A stretch of DNA of 64,000 bases from Rhyacichthys aspro (taxonomy: Eukaryota; Chordata; Actinopteri; Gobiiformes; Rhyacichthyidae), in NCBI GenBank assembly GCA_036850595.1, contig CM072156.1:2980030-3044029 (forward strand), given 5' to 3'. Below the pieces are notes generated by a model, which was given only the letters and a program-made list of their open reading frames with translations, had not been told where the DNA came from and did not search any database. Positions 44,581 to 58,133 of the stretch are shown here, piece after piece. Each line of letters opens with the position of its first letter. Within the stretch, counting starts at the first letter, position 1. The translations under genes and the position numbers were made by a program.

Positions 44581-45589
44581 CCACTTAACGCTCATATCTG
44601 CTGCAGAAAACAGGTCACAAGTCTTGATAATTAGTTTCTCCTTCCTCTCTTGTGCCTCTCTTTCCTTATTTCCCAGCCTGTTGTCTTCGTCGAGTCACGT
44701 GGCCCGCTTCAAACGACTTCTTTTCAACAGTTGCTCATTACACTGGTTTTCCCGCTTCAATACAGTGTCACATATTTGGTTTTACAAAAGCGAATAAACA
44801 AGTGATATCTTAGCATTTTTACGTGCGAGGTGTAGCAGATTAGCAGCATTTTTAAGACGACAGTTCTTAAAATCTTCTTAAATTTAATATATGCGGTTTT
44901 GAGAGCCCTCGTGAGTCCCAGCTGCTGTTTACTCAGATGAAGTAAAGGTTATAAATCTCGATTTCAAGGGAAAGGTTTAAAGGGGTTACTGGAGTTCAGC
45001 CTGAGCAGGGGAGTCGTTTTTAGCGTCCATGCGGCTAACGGAAAGGAAAACAGCTCAGTTTATTGGTCAAAATAAACATATATGTGATAATAAATACAAA
45101 TTGCAGCAGAAAATGACAAAGGTCTAACCATAAATCAATAACACTTAGGTCTTTCTTCCCAGAAAGTTTATTAAGTAAGTTATCGTCATTTTCTTTTCTC
45201 TTTTTCTTCAAAACTTGGTTTATTTGGTTTTGTAAAGAAATCGTACAACATTACAACAACATATCTAAAGGTACATTAAAAATAAATACAGAACAAAACA
45301 ACCTCAAGCCATCTCTATTTAAAAAAAATATAAAAGTTACGCACAATTAAAAAGGAAAACACATGGCCACAAAAGAAAAAAAACAATAACAATTTAGAGT
45401 ATATTGTTTTACTTCCCATATAAAAGAAAAATAAAACAATCTATGAAGATATATGGCGGTAATGGTCAAAAGGAACAGTACGGAAGTTAATTTGTGTAAA
45501 TATTTGAAACAATGGATGCAATTTTTACATGAATTTATCAGAAATAGAAGACTCTGATTGTAAATAGTCGAGATTAAACCTTTTATGTG

Positions 45590-46114
45590 AAAAAGGGGCA
45601 AAAGAAAGCAGTCTAGAGTAGAGTTCTGAGGCAGGTTGAAGAAAGTGGGGAAGTTACTATGAACAAAGCTATCAGAGTTGTTGGAATGTGGCAAAAACAT
45701 CAACAAAAAGGTCTTTAAATGTGTGAATACCGACAAGTTATGGTCATTTTCTAAAGTTAAGAGTGAACAACAAGTTACTCGAATAGTGGAGTCAATGGGG
45801 AAGAGTTCTTTAGTCCTGCAGCCTCTGGGAAAAAGCTGTGTTTTACCCTCATTGTTCCCACTTTCAATCTGAGGGGCCTTCTGTCTGAGGGCAGGTTTGT
45901 TCAGATTCAGACCACCAGGGGCAATTAATTTGAGCAGTAAACAAGACAACAAACCACAAATAGGCACAAAAGTAAACAAAACTCTTCTCCTGTTCTGTCT
46001 GATGGAAATGCCCTCTAAAGGAAAGAGAGCAGCAGATTTAACCAGTTTATAAAAGCACCGATAAGGAGTCCAGCCCGCTTTAGCCTCCGCAGAAAGTTCA
46101 GGTGTCAGGGGCAT
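45590..46114 (-). mobile_element. Degenerate LINE ORF2 3' remnant
   Basis: On the minus strand one frame reads NFLRRLKRAGLL from about 46103, and another reads VKHSFFPEAAGLKNSSPLTP from about 45850. These resemble the C-terminal ends of fish non-LTR retrotransposon ORF2 (FLRRLRSF... and SFxPxAxxLxNS). Frames are broken. A 255-codon open frame covers the region but mixes these frames. Confidence 0.45.
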
Positions 46115-46299
46115 TTTGAGAGGTATTAAACGCCATCTCTACAGCTGTTCCTCCATTAAACAGTGGAGGCTGCCATTTCTTTGGTTTTCTTCACTTTGAC
46201 AGAGGTTTTTCACCCTCTCATTTTTGATTATGAGCTAAACTTCGACAAAAAAGGCAGTTTCGTATCAAATCCAGTTTCTCCAACACTTTGGAAAACACA

Positions 46300-46560
46300 C
46301 TCATTTGATCCAGGTTGGACTACTGCACCTACAACTACATCTACAACTGGTACAAAATGCAGCAGCTCGTTAACTAACAAGATCCAGGAAACACTTTACA
46401 CCGATCCTTGCAGCTCTACACTGGCTCCCTCTTCATTACAGAATCCCAAATCCTTTTAGCTGTCTTTAAATCTCTTCACGGTTCTACTCCTACTTACATC
46501 TGTGACCTCCTCGTCCCGTAAAACTCCACAACTCTCAGATCTTCTCATCGTGGCCCGTCC
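46300..46560 (+). mobile_element. L2/CR1-type LINE ORF2 C-terminal fragment
   Basis: Broken frames give LDYC, LVQNAAARLLTN, LHWLPLHYRI and AVFKSLHGSTPTYICDLL. This is the ordered signature of L2-clade ORF2 C-termini (LDYCNSLL...LVQNAAAR...LHWLPV..RI..K.L...LHGLAPxYIxDLL). Truncated at both ends, non-functional. Confidence 0.8.
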
Positions 46561-47994
46561 CCAAACCAGGAAACTACAGCAGCAGCCCCTCTCCTGGTTA
46601 TTCTCTGGCTTTTAACTGTATTTAAAATCATTATTTGTGTATATTTTGTGTAGAGAATATTTGCAGCAAAGTCTGTTCATTTTTTTCAATTTTATTTATG
46701 AAAGATCAAATAGCTGTCACATTAAACCCTCCATAATCCATTATAAGATAAAATTATTACATTTATTCATACTATTAAATCACATATTCACTCTTAATGT
46801 ATATTATTGTAATTATTTATTTTTACTTCTTTATTTTATTGCGTGTGATCATGACTAATACTAATATCAATACTACTTCCTTCTCACGTCCTGCTTTAGT
46901 CACATTTTAGTCTTGATTTATTCAAGGTTTAGTCCTTAGTAAAAGCAAAACAGTCCAAAATAAGCTGCTTCTCCCAAAAAACACATGTGGGCAATATTGT
47001 TTTAAATTATATTAGAGCTTTTTCCCCCAAGTTGAAGCAAAAAAAACAAAACAAACAAAAAAATATACAAGTGAACGGGCACCAAAAAGAAAGCCTACAA
47101 AGTGTGAAAAAATAAACACAAAAAGCACCAGAGACTAATAATATTAATTTAGATATTGTCATATTTAGAGACAGTCCTGTTTTTTGGGCTGTATTTTATC
47201 TCTTTTTGATTCCAGCATGTTTTTTTATTTGTCCCTGTTAGGACCCAGTGTCCCGCTGCTTTTTCTGTCCCTGGACTAATCAGCAAATGATTTACGCCTC
47301 TCAAACTCAGTGAATGCAATTAACTGCCTGGTAGGACATAACCGCAGCAGGAATCATTGCAAAAATCATCCGAACAGAAAATACAGCCTGAGACAAACCC
47401 ATCAAGAAAATATCAGCATCAGTAGAACTATATTTATTACGTCTGTTTCAGTAATAAATGCTTTGACCTCTTGTGTTTAGTGAGGTCAAAGGACAAAGTT
47501 AACTTCCATAATTGTTTACTATTAGGCAGTTTGGACAGATTTATTCCGTGTAAAGCGAGTTTTTGTGTATTTACATTATCATTAGCCTTCCTTTGTTTAC
47601 GCGTCTGGATAATGTGAATAGTTTTTTCCGCACGTTACAAATCAACTTCGGCAGGAACGATGAGGCTCATTAGAAAAGCGAGCGTTCTCCATTAAAACTT
47701 ATGATGCTTATCACCTCTTTAACAGACTCGTAGATCTGCCTGCGCTCTTTTCACATTTTTCTCCATAAAGCCCGCTGGAGTTCAGTGTCACGCTGCACCG
47801 AGTGGAGCTGATGGATGACGAGGCCTTTTCACAAATCAGAGGCGCTAAATCCTGAAGTGGATCACGGAGGATAAACGTGATGAGTTTGTTTGAGAACGCC
47901 AAAAATAAATGTGCTGCAGGTTCAAAGTTAGTTCATTTAACATAATTGTTAACTGTCTCTCAAAGTATTTCAAAGTATAGAGTCCGTTTTAGGC

Positions 47995-48050
47995 CTAGAC
48001 TTAACTTTATTGATCCACAAGGAAAACTGCTTTATCACAGTTGCTCACAA
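47995..48050 (-). mobile_element. LINE 3'-end-like fragment
   Basis: Plus strand acttaactttattgatccac, i.e. minus strand gtggatcaataaag, resembles the 3' tail of fish LINEs (ggggatcaataaag). Short and truncated. Confidence 0.45.
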
Positions 48051-48089
48051 ACAAATTGAAGTAAATCATTTTTTTAAACTTTTTCTTTA

Positions 48090-48575
48090 TCTAGTATAGT
48101 ATAAAAGCAATAATTTGTGAAAAACAGTCTTAATGATCCATCTAGTGTTTATTCTCAGGGATTGTAATAGATGAGAACCTCTATTCAGGAACAGAAAACC
48201 TTGGAGCGCTCCCATTGGTCGACACTTGTCACATGACGTTCCAGGAAGTTTAATAGCTGCAGATAAAGTGTATTTTCAGCTGAATATGTCTTTTAACAGA
48301 GAAACAGCTGAAAAAAGAAAAGCATCAACAGAGAAAAGGGAGACAACGTAAAACACAGATAAATACTGTCAATTCAATCACGTAATGTTTAACGAGGAGG
48401 AGATAATTGTCGTTCTGACGCTGAAGTCACAGCTAAGCTAACGCTAAACTCTAAACTTCAGTTTGGTCAAATGGATTAGTATTTTGGAGGAAAAACTGGT
48501 CTGGTTTTATTTTTTTAATAAAAGAAAAGCAGGAGAGGTCCCTAGGCTGCTTTTGGAGGAGAGTGGAGTCTGATT
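48090..48575 (+). repeat. Interspersed repeat family, copy b (left arm of inverted repeat)
   Basis: 48189-48572 is nearly identical to the reverse complement of 52892-53276; I count only a handful of differences. It shares the cgctcccattggtcgacac core with copies at 24425 and 60393. Confidence 0.92.
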
Positions 48576-51500
48576 AACATGCTATTATGTTAGCTTATAA
48601 TGTGCCTGTGATTACGTAGCAACATTGACCTTCTGAGTGGCAATGACTCGAACCCCTAACAGTAATAACTCATTAACAAACACCTTCCACTGAAAACAAT
48701 AAACAGCTGCACCGTATTAGCCCCGTTCCCTCTCGCTCCGTTTCCCGGTGGCACGTCTTGGAGCTGCTCTGAAAAGATCTGAGGCCACATATTCTGGCCC
48801 CACACCGAGCCTCCTTTATGGCCACTTAATGAAAAATCACCCGGGGGCGTCTTAGCTGTAACAGTTAGCCTCATACTGCGCGGCGCTCGGTCGTATCTGT
48901 GGAAACGGTTCCCGCAGGGACGGATATTAAAAGTGTCTAATCAGGAAACAATCGCCATCGTACGAACCGAGAAAGATAAGAAAGAGACAGAGATGCAGCT
49001 TCAAAGTATGTCTTTATTTTGTGTTTCATGTTCTGTTGGGTTTATGTCTTTGTACTTGACTCAAAAGCCTCGTCTGTAGGTCACATTTTGTCGAGTTATA
49101 TTTCACACTGCACACGGCTTTTGAAATGAGGAATATAAAAGACGGAAGATGTCAGTTAAAATGAGAAGAGCTGTCTTGTGCGGTGCATTAAACACACCAG
49201 GGAAACCCTATCTGACTTTCAAAAGGAGTCTTCTTCTTCTCCGTGATTAGACTTTTATTTACTGAGCTCCTTTTTTGCTGTGTTTGCTTTGAGTTCAGGC
49301 TGAACAAAGGCAGAGGCATTGATTTCTGAGGTTTTGACTTTCATTCATTGGATATATTTATTATTCAAGCACATGTCGACTAAAGATATATATGTGCTCT
49401 TTGTTTGTAGGTAGAGATATGATAAAAGACAAATAAAATGCACAGCTATCAACATCTAAAAGGAGTCAGATGATGAATGTTTGCATTTTTAGTGCTTCAA
49501 CCTGCTCCCATTTGCTCTATTGTTGTCACAAATAGGACTGATGCTTCTTTAAATAAAGCAGATAAGAGTTGATTTGACAGATTCTGGCAGGATTCTTGTG
49601 AGATGTGCCCTGCCAGTTCACATAATGAAGTATCTGTCAAGCTGGACACATCTTTTACTCACTGTTTCTTGTCGGGAATCTTTCAGAATGACTTTTACAT
49701 TTGAATGATTTTAATATAACACATTGTAAGTTGAAGAAATGAGGTCAGAGGCTCTGTTTTCTTGGCTTTAATCCAATTCTAGCTTGTTTCCTCGTCCAAT
49801 GTTCCTCCTCTAATCTTTTACTGTTGGAATTTAGTTTTTTATCACATTTATTATGCTGAAACTCCTTGTGTTTGGCCCTGTCCTAAAACCCAGTTCTCTC
49901 CCGTAACATCCTCAACCACAATCTTTTCTCTCCTTTATTCACCTTTTCCAGCAAGTGTATGGCTTTCGTTTTTAAGTAAAGAAGCACAATAAACAATGAA
50001 ATCAGCAACTGGTGAAAATACTAAGGATTTTAAAATATAATGCAATTAACAGATAAATCTAAAAAGGAAATATCACCTGAATAAACCTGTTGCAGAGTTA
50101 ACTTGCTAAATGTTTTTATGCCTCATCTTTGTATGAGTAAAATTTGTAAATGTATGTTTTTGTTAAATTTCTGATTAATCTAGTAAACAGCACCACTGGT
50201 ATTCTTTTTTTTTAAACAAAAGTTATGTCGATAAGTGACGTTTATTTACTTTCAAAGAGGGCTAAATGTGATGATAGAAAAAATTAAAGTGCCGCTGATT
50301 TTTTTTCCCTGAACTATAAAAACATATAAATGCACAGTTTTACAGAGAATATATTATCAAATAGAAAAGAACAGTGTTCAGGATATGCTGGACATGTAAT
50401 AAATCCAAATAACACCGTTGATATTAGCATAAACAGCAAAAACCTAAACAAAATGTGAAGTCTACACCATGTAGCGTACTAGCTCCATGATGCTAATGAT
50501 AAACAAGACATACTTGGGTAGAGCTTGAGTGAATAAGTAGAATATTCACTCTATTGCCTCGTTATTATAGGAGCTGTGGGCTGCATAAAATCTCACCTTG
50601 TGCCAGGATTTGCCCCTGGGCCAGACTTTGAACATATCTGGCTTGGAGAATTGGGACAAGACCTAATTACAATCTGTATGAATCCTGTAGAATAATATGG
50701 CTCCTTTTTTATTTCCTCCTGTTCAGTTCTGGGAGGTTTTAATACTTCTGATCCCGATACCGGTGCAGACATATGGACCACCAACACATCTTTCACTCTC
50801 TTTATGTTTAATATTCCCTCCATCCTTCCTCTTTTAGTCCTTCTTTGCTTGCTTCCCTCTGGTTTCCTCTGATAATGACCTTTCTGTTGCGGGGTCATGT
50901 GATCGCCTCGGGCAGCGCTGGGAGAGAATAATCCAGGAATTTCATTAGGACGTGTGTTTTACCCCCGGGCGGCGGGCTTCCTCTGTCGTCCATACATCAG
51001 TGAAATATTGGGCCGTCCCTTAAAGCGACAGGACACGAGCGTTTTGTCTGTCTGTCAGACTTCAATAACGCGCCCCGGCTTTTGTCATCTTTGTCGATTT
51101 TCAGTCTGTTGCCACCGGTGCCGGGGTTAATAGAGGTTCTGATAAATGCTTTTGTGAAGCTGACTGATGGATGGTCAATGCAGGGAATCGGCTGAATAAT
51201 GAGGCGTTAACAGCAGTTTAATACAATCACTTACACACCTACACTTGAACGCACCATTTCCAGTGTTTTCAATCGAAACAGAAGAAGTCTTGTCGCCAAC
51301 ACAGCGGGCTAATAAAATGTGACCTTACCCATTGTGAGCTTTTAAGAATTGCCATTTTTGTTGAGTTTTTTGAACGGAGAGTTAATATTTGTCAGAGTTG
51401 AGGAAGCACAAACATGATAACAATATATGTTGCTAGCTGTTAGCACAAATAACAAGTTAGACCTTGTTAAATGAACATATTTGATCCGTTAAACAACAGA

Positions 51501-52891
51501 TGAATCAACCAGACAACAATAAAATATCCTCGATTTAAAAGATTTGCCTTGGCTTTTCTGCTTTTGCAATAAGTTCACTCACCACGTTACTTAAGGTTAC
51601 ACTTCAGGTTATATTCCTTTATTACAGCAACTCGTTCCATGCATATTACACAAGTAGCATTTCCTTTAAATCCCACAAAAAATACAGCAATGTCCACCTT
51701 TCTTGAAACTGTCTGTGTTCATCATCGACTTTTCTTTAAGCTTTTCAATAAGTCATGTTTGTTGCAGCTTGTAACAAGAAACAACCATTCAGCGCCAAAA
51801 GCTCCGTCACTATTAGCCAAACAAACAATAAGACCTTCTCCTGGTATTGATAATGGTGAAAATGCAGGAAAAGTTACCTTAAAATGTGGACAAAGCTTGA
51901 AGTCTATCACAGGAATGCAACAGTTCTGCTTTTTACTGTCGAGAGAAGAAGAAGAAAAAACTTTGGATGGAGTCACAAAGACCTTTTTTTTTTTAACTTT
52001 ACACTTTAACTCTTGTTACCGTCTTTGATTTCTTACTGATCATTATTATTATGTTTGATATTTGTGAGTTTACATCAATCAAGACTCTCCCACATCTGAT
52101 CTGTGCTGTTCAAGAACTATTTGAAGAAGAAAATCAGAGTTATCCCTGCTTCGTGAATCCAAAACCTTCTTTGCATTAAACTACTCACGGATAACCGGAT
52201 CCACTCATTTTTACTGAAGATCGAGTCGACATCAGGTTGACACACTCTGGACCCGGAGAGCTTTCAAGATACTGCTGCGTAACCACGGCAACCGAAGAAA
52301 GCTCACAGAGACGGCTCTATTTTTACCGCCGTGTGATTTCTTTAATTAACGTTCATTTAGCCGCACTAGATCTAATTTGGAAAAGTTTCAATCGTATCAG
52401 TAATACAATATCATATCCTTATTTTTCAGAGGGTAAACATGGTATAAATGTTGTTGCAGTCTTTTTAATACCCCACTGTTTGACAATACCGTCCGTGTCT
52501 GTCAGACGAATTTCACATTATCTGCACTAATATCTGTTACGCCGACAATGAACTACACTTGGTAATTCTCTCTTCTGCGCTGCGTGACGGGCGTGATGGA
52601 ATCAGACAATATTAAAACGTGGCTTTTATTACATGACAGTGACTGCGAGCCAGATTCATGAAAATAATAATGAAAACAAATAGAAAGAGGAGCGTGCGTC
52701 ATAAACAGAGACAATTCCGTTATTATTTGGAGCCTTTCACTGGGTTTTAGCTTCAACCCAGTCTCAGGGATTTGTCGCTCACTAGTTAATGTTTTTATGT
52801 GTAAAATATGTGACATACGTAGTGATTATTATATACACAAAACCTAGGACTTAAAGCTCCACTTCCTGGTTTTCTTTTTTGTCCCTGTCTC

Positions 52892-53276
52892 AGACTCCAC
52901 TCTCCTCCAAAAGCAGCCTAGAGACCTCTCCTGCTTCTCTTTTATTAAAAAAATAAAACCAGACCAGTTTTTCCTCTAAAATACTAATCCATTTGACCAA
53001 ACTGAAGTTTAGAGTTTAGCGTTAGCTTAGCTGTGACTTCAGCGTCAGGACGACAATTATCTCCTCCTCGTTAAACATTACGTGATTGAATTGACAGTAT
53101 TTATCTGTGTTTTACGTTGTCTCCCTTTTCTCTGTTGATGCTTTTCTTTTTTCAGCTGTTTCTCTGTTAAAAGATATATTCAGCTGAAAATACACTTTAT
53201 CTGCAGCTATTAAACTTCCTGGAACGTCATGTGACAAGTGTCGACCAATGGGAGTGCTCCAAGGTTTTCTGTTCTG
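52892..53276 (-). repeat. Interspersed repeat family, copy c (right arm of inverted repeat)
   Basis: Inverted copy of 48189-48572 at about 98% identity by eye, 4.3 kb away. Confidence 0.92.
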
Positions 53277-54817
53277 ATTTTACAATAAAATATTTGGGGT
53301 TTTAACCATTTCCCTCAACTAGAAGAAAAATAAACAAATCAGGTACAGTCTGTTTAAGCTGAGTTCATGTCCAAACAAGTTAGTGGATCAAAAATGGCTG
53401 CCGTTTATTTATATTTGTGGGTTAATCGTTTACATAAAGGCTGAAAGAGCTTTTGGTTAATGGGTTTATTTCCGCTCATGTATAAGTTTAATTATGCCTT
53501 GTAAATGTTTTCTGTCTGTCATCTAAAGGTTAAAACAAGTGGCCACATCACATCCCATTTTTATATTAAATCCATCTATTATGCAGTGCTTCAACAAAAT
53601 GACTGTATGTTTAAAGGGTCAAGCCCAATTTAAGTGATCTAATCTGTATTTCTGTTTGTATTATACATTGTTTGTATTATAGCACACTGAAAGTACACTC
53701 CTTGTCCTCAGTTTGCGAGCATCTACAATGGCCTTGTAGGGACATGCTGCTTAAATGAAAACAAGAAACCAATAATAATGGAAGAAACAAAATATTTAAG
53801 TTTCTAATCCTTTATAAAAAAAAAAAATGGCTGAAAACAGAAGAGAAACATGAATCTGCGTCGTATCGTATGATTATTTTTCTGAAAAACACCAAATGAA
53901 AAGAGTATTTTTTTGATAGTTTAAAGTGTTCCAAAGCTTTATATGAAAAATGTACACACTGCACCTTTAAGAGCCATTTGTTGTTTCTAAATCTTGTCAG
54001 CTTGTCAGATAATCCAGACTATTTATATATAACATGATGATATTCCATGCTCTGGTGTATTTTCTCATAAAAAGCTGTGAATCATTAAAACAACAAACAC
54101 ACATACGCTCAATGTGAAAATGAAAGCCTCTGCCAACACTTCCCTGCACTAAACAACACTACCCTGCACTAAAACCCATGTAGTGCTGTAGGATGCAGAG
54201 ATGTAGGAGGCATGTGAACGCTGCTGTTTCCGCCTATAGTCGCTCGCGGTGCCAGTCGTCATCATAAATGTCATACACAAAAGAAAAATGGCACGTACTC
54301 GCCGGGGTATTGTATTTCCTCTGCAGTGACACGGACTGACATCGTTCACACGGGCTGACGCATTCGAGAGAAACCTCATTAAGGTCCATGACAAGTGGAA
54401 AAAATGCCACGCTGCTCTCGGAAAAAAAAAAAAGATACCGATGAGCTTCGGAGAAAGAATGGCGCTAACAGTAATGGAGGGAGCAGTCACTGATGGGAAG
54501 GGGGAGTTTTCTGTGTATAATATGTAATTATCTATCCTATTAGCACTGGCTGGGGTAATTAGAGTGTTTGCTAAACATACATTTATCACACTGATGCTCC
54601 AGACGGGGCAAGATTGAAAACAGGATTAAAATGAGGAAAAATATAGTTGACAAAATGAGGAACGTAATGAGATAAAGTGAGATAACATGTCATTTCTTTC
54701 TTTTTTTTTAACTGAGATGCAAAAAATTCAGGTTAAAACAGCCAACAAGAGGAAGATGTTCAGTCAGAATTTAGAACAACTGGCCTCTGCTGCCTCCGTG
54801 ACTTCAGTAAAGACTTT

Positions 54818-54908
54818 AGCATCAGGTGTTAGCCATGTTAGCATCTGGTATTAGCCACGTTAGCATCTGGTATTAGCCACGTTAGCATCTGGTATTAGCC
54901 ACGTTAGC
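54818..54908 (+). repeat. 22-bp tandem repeat
   Basis: About four copies of gttagcatctggtattagcc (plus ac); the last three are identical. Confidence 0.93.
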
Positions 54909-56662
54909 TGTGTCTCTGTTGGATTTGGTCAGTTCTCGATTAAGGACAGTTTAAGTCGTCCTCAGTTGGTTCAGATAAAAGCAGTTCTTGTGTGTGTTCA
55001 TGTATTTTTAACTCTTTTAACTTAAAGATTGTTCATTTTTGTATTCATTACATAGATATAATTAATTAGAAAAGGGTTTATCAACTTGTGAATGTGCGTC
55101 ATATGCTTTTGATTGCACAACACTGAGGCAAATTCACTCCATGACAAGTGATTATAATATTAAACCATTTATAATCACTCGACTCCACATATTCCAAATG
55201 AAGTTTAAGTCATATTAATTTGGGAACAAGCTGAAGCGGCGTCTACGGATATAATCTTTGCATCTGAAATGACCACGTTTTAATATTAGCTTAGCTTTAA
55301 TCAAGGCAAAAGAAATCCATCTTTTTGCTTTAACTAATGTAGTTTACCTGATAAAAATAAGTCAAAAAATAAATAGAGGTAATCCTGTTGCATTTGAGCA
55401 TAGAGTCTATGAGCAATACGCAAAATGTTTTTTAGGTAAACTTTAAACTTCACCTGACGTAGTCCAAACAAAGCAGTAAACTGATAGAAACAGATAAAAA
55501 TACAACTGTCAAGTAATTCATGTTAAAGAAGCACCACATAAATGCAAAAATATAAATATATATGACTTGGAAAAAGATTTGTGGGCGCCATGGCAACAGA
55601 AAATAGGACATTTTATAGACGAATCGTGGAAATTAATGAGATGAAATGTGTCTAAGGAAAGAGATATATGATAAATAATAAAATAATAAATGTGACAGTT
55701 GTACAGAGGGAACGTCACGGCCGACATCTTCTTCAAGTATCAGCTCTCGGAAAATGCGCCGCAGCCCGAGGTTTGTCACATATTGACTTTTAGTCTGGAT
55801 ATTTCATTGCGTTTTTATGATATATCCGCGGACGGCTAATGGCGTGTCACAGTGCAGCCTCTATTTATGGGAGACAAGGGAGCGGCTGATGAAAGGGAAG
55901 GAACAAAAACAGGAAAATGGAGTTATAGATTTGATATGGATTTTACTGTCAGCTGTCAGGGTAATGATGATGATGGGAGCCCCCGTGAGACTTCCACACA
56001 GACTGCCGGTGCCCACGGAGAAAGAGCCAGCACAGAACGTCCCATAAATACTGATAAACGCATGGAGTAATGTACGAGCCAAACATATCTGCATCTTCGG
56101 TTTGAGAGGATGCATAAACACGTGGGGGACACACTCACAATTAAGTGACGACAAGAAGGAAGCGCACGGTTAATGGCACTCACAGCCTCGGGCCGTCACA
56201 CAGCTCCAATCCCATCATGCCTCACTCTGTGTTCCACTAAGATATTCATAAAGAGGATGGATAGATTTGAGAAGAGGCAGAGCGGAGATGTTCATATCCA
56301 TTAGAAAAGATGAGCAATAATGCAGCTTCCTCGCGATGTTGTGGTGAAATTAACACTAAAGGGAGTTTTGGTCGGATGTAAATAAAGAAGCTTTTGAGTG
56401 TTTGAAAAGTCTGGCTCGTGATTGGAGACTTAATCAGTGAGACTGGCCAAATGGATGAATAAGTAAATAGGAGAAAATAGGGAGTATATTAACAGTAAAA
56501 TGTAAAATATTGTAGTCTACAGGCGATAAAAGTATAGGTGTGTTTTCAATAGTGTCTAATCATGTGAAAATGCCAGTCTTGCATTATTTATCTTGGAAAA
56601 ATAGTGTATTTGATTTCTATATAGTCTATTACTTCCTGTTTCTAACAAAGTGAGTATTTTTT

Positions 56663-56955
56663 AGGAAATGGTCGGCTTCACAGGAGGCATCTGTCGTACC
56701 GTAGCAAGAAAAACTGAGTCAAACGTGTTTTTAAACCCGACCGATATCCGTTTTCCTCATTTACCTCCATTCGCTCTGCTTCATGTGTTTAAAAGTCCCA
56801 TCGGCAAATGCTTTTTAACGCTACAAACGAACTGAAGCTTGATTCAGTCTGGTCTGGACTGGAACCAGACCAGAGCAGCCCAGTCCTTGGAGCTTTTACA
56901 CCTGAACAACACAACGGGAAAGTCCGGATCCAAATGTGCAGGAGTTTTTTTTTAT
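56663..56955 (+). repeat. Diverged interspersed repeat, copy 2 of a pair
   Basis: Counterpart of 21436-21790. Confidence 0.6.
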
Positions 56956-58029
56956 TTTTGCACTTTTACAAAGTAAGCTTTCAGTTTGAGCCAAACTAAT
57001 TTAAAGTTAGGATTCCCATGAACTCTCTGACTTCAGGCAATTCTAATATAAAGCAACAATAACAATCTATATTATATATAGAAGCAAATCAAATTCCTAA
57101 TCACTTTCTGCTCTGTTTTCCTGGCAAAGCTTTCTTCTTCTGAGACAAAAAACCAAATCAGCAAAATGACGTCCCATTATGCACTCACCAGTTATTTTCC
57201 CAGTGGCCTCCTGTCCATTTATCAATCCATCCGTCTTCTGATTTACCTATAGACTTGTCTGCTCGTCCATTTACCTTTCAGCATAAAACATCATTTCCAT
57301 TAGTTTAGTGCAGCCATTCGGAAGCAGCAGTTTGAGACGACCAGGCTCCTCACAATTACTGGATGCATGCGGCACTATTTATATAATGCAGTCAGATATA
57401 TAGTACAACACTGCATTAAAAACAAACAAGGCTGTTCTAATATTGCACTATCGATTGGGGAGGGAAATTATATCAGCCGCAAAACTCACTCTATTGATAT
57501 TCTGAGTCGAGCGGAGATACGACGTGAATGCTTACATTTAACAAACCAGTCTGTTGCAGTAAAAACACTCCTGACCCGACTCGTAATGGTTCCCAAAATA
57601 AAGAGGCAGAGATGGGATCAGGACAGGCACTGATCTGAAGAGGATATAAAAAGATTCAGTGGAAATGTCAGCGCTAACAATCTGTTAGTGAGTTTTGTTA
57701 TTAGTGTATTCAATTTTAATGGCAAACTAATATAGTACAGCTGATTTCTGCAATAATATCTACAGCAGGGCGACTCAAAATATCACAAAAAGATCACAAT
57801 AATGTTTTCTGTGTGATGTATGTTTACTTTTTTCTTGTCAAAATGATCCAGACTGTGTTAGCTTACCAAACTACTAGTTCAAATTTATCATTCATACATT
57901 TAGTCCTAGTTTAGACCTGTTTAGTCCTGGTTTAAGCTTAAATATTGATGTAGCTCCTGTTTTGACGAGTAGAAGTCTGCCCAGAGCCTTGTATTATTTT
58001 TTAACATATATTTTTTTGGTTTTACTGAA

Positions 58030-58133
58030 TTTTAGGATCAGAGAGAGAAGGGTAGGAAACAGACCGTAGCTGGGAATCGAACCCGGGTCCCTAATAACGC
58101 TAATGTGGTGCACGCTCTACCAGGAGGCACCCC
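58030..58133 (-). mobile_element. tRNA-derived SINE
   Basis: On the minus strand the head has an A-box-like TGGTAGAGCGTG (58111-58122) and a B box GGGTTCGATTCC (58073-58084), followed by a ctttctctct-type tail. The spacing fits a tRNA-derived head. The 5' and 3' ends do not form a convincing acceptor stem, so this is not a functional tRNA. Confidence 0.65.

Noticed and set aside
45347..46114. 255-codon minus-strand open frame
   Set aside because: The recognisable LINE-like peptides lie in other frames of the same strand, so this frame is not the ancestral coding one.
51639..52028. 129-codon open frame in intron 10
   Set aside because: No recognisable domain, low-complexity end, no flanking splice signals that fit STPG2.
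58030..58133. Functional tRNA gene
   Set aside because: A and B boxes are present, but the acceptor stem does not pair and a SINE-type tail follows.
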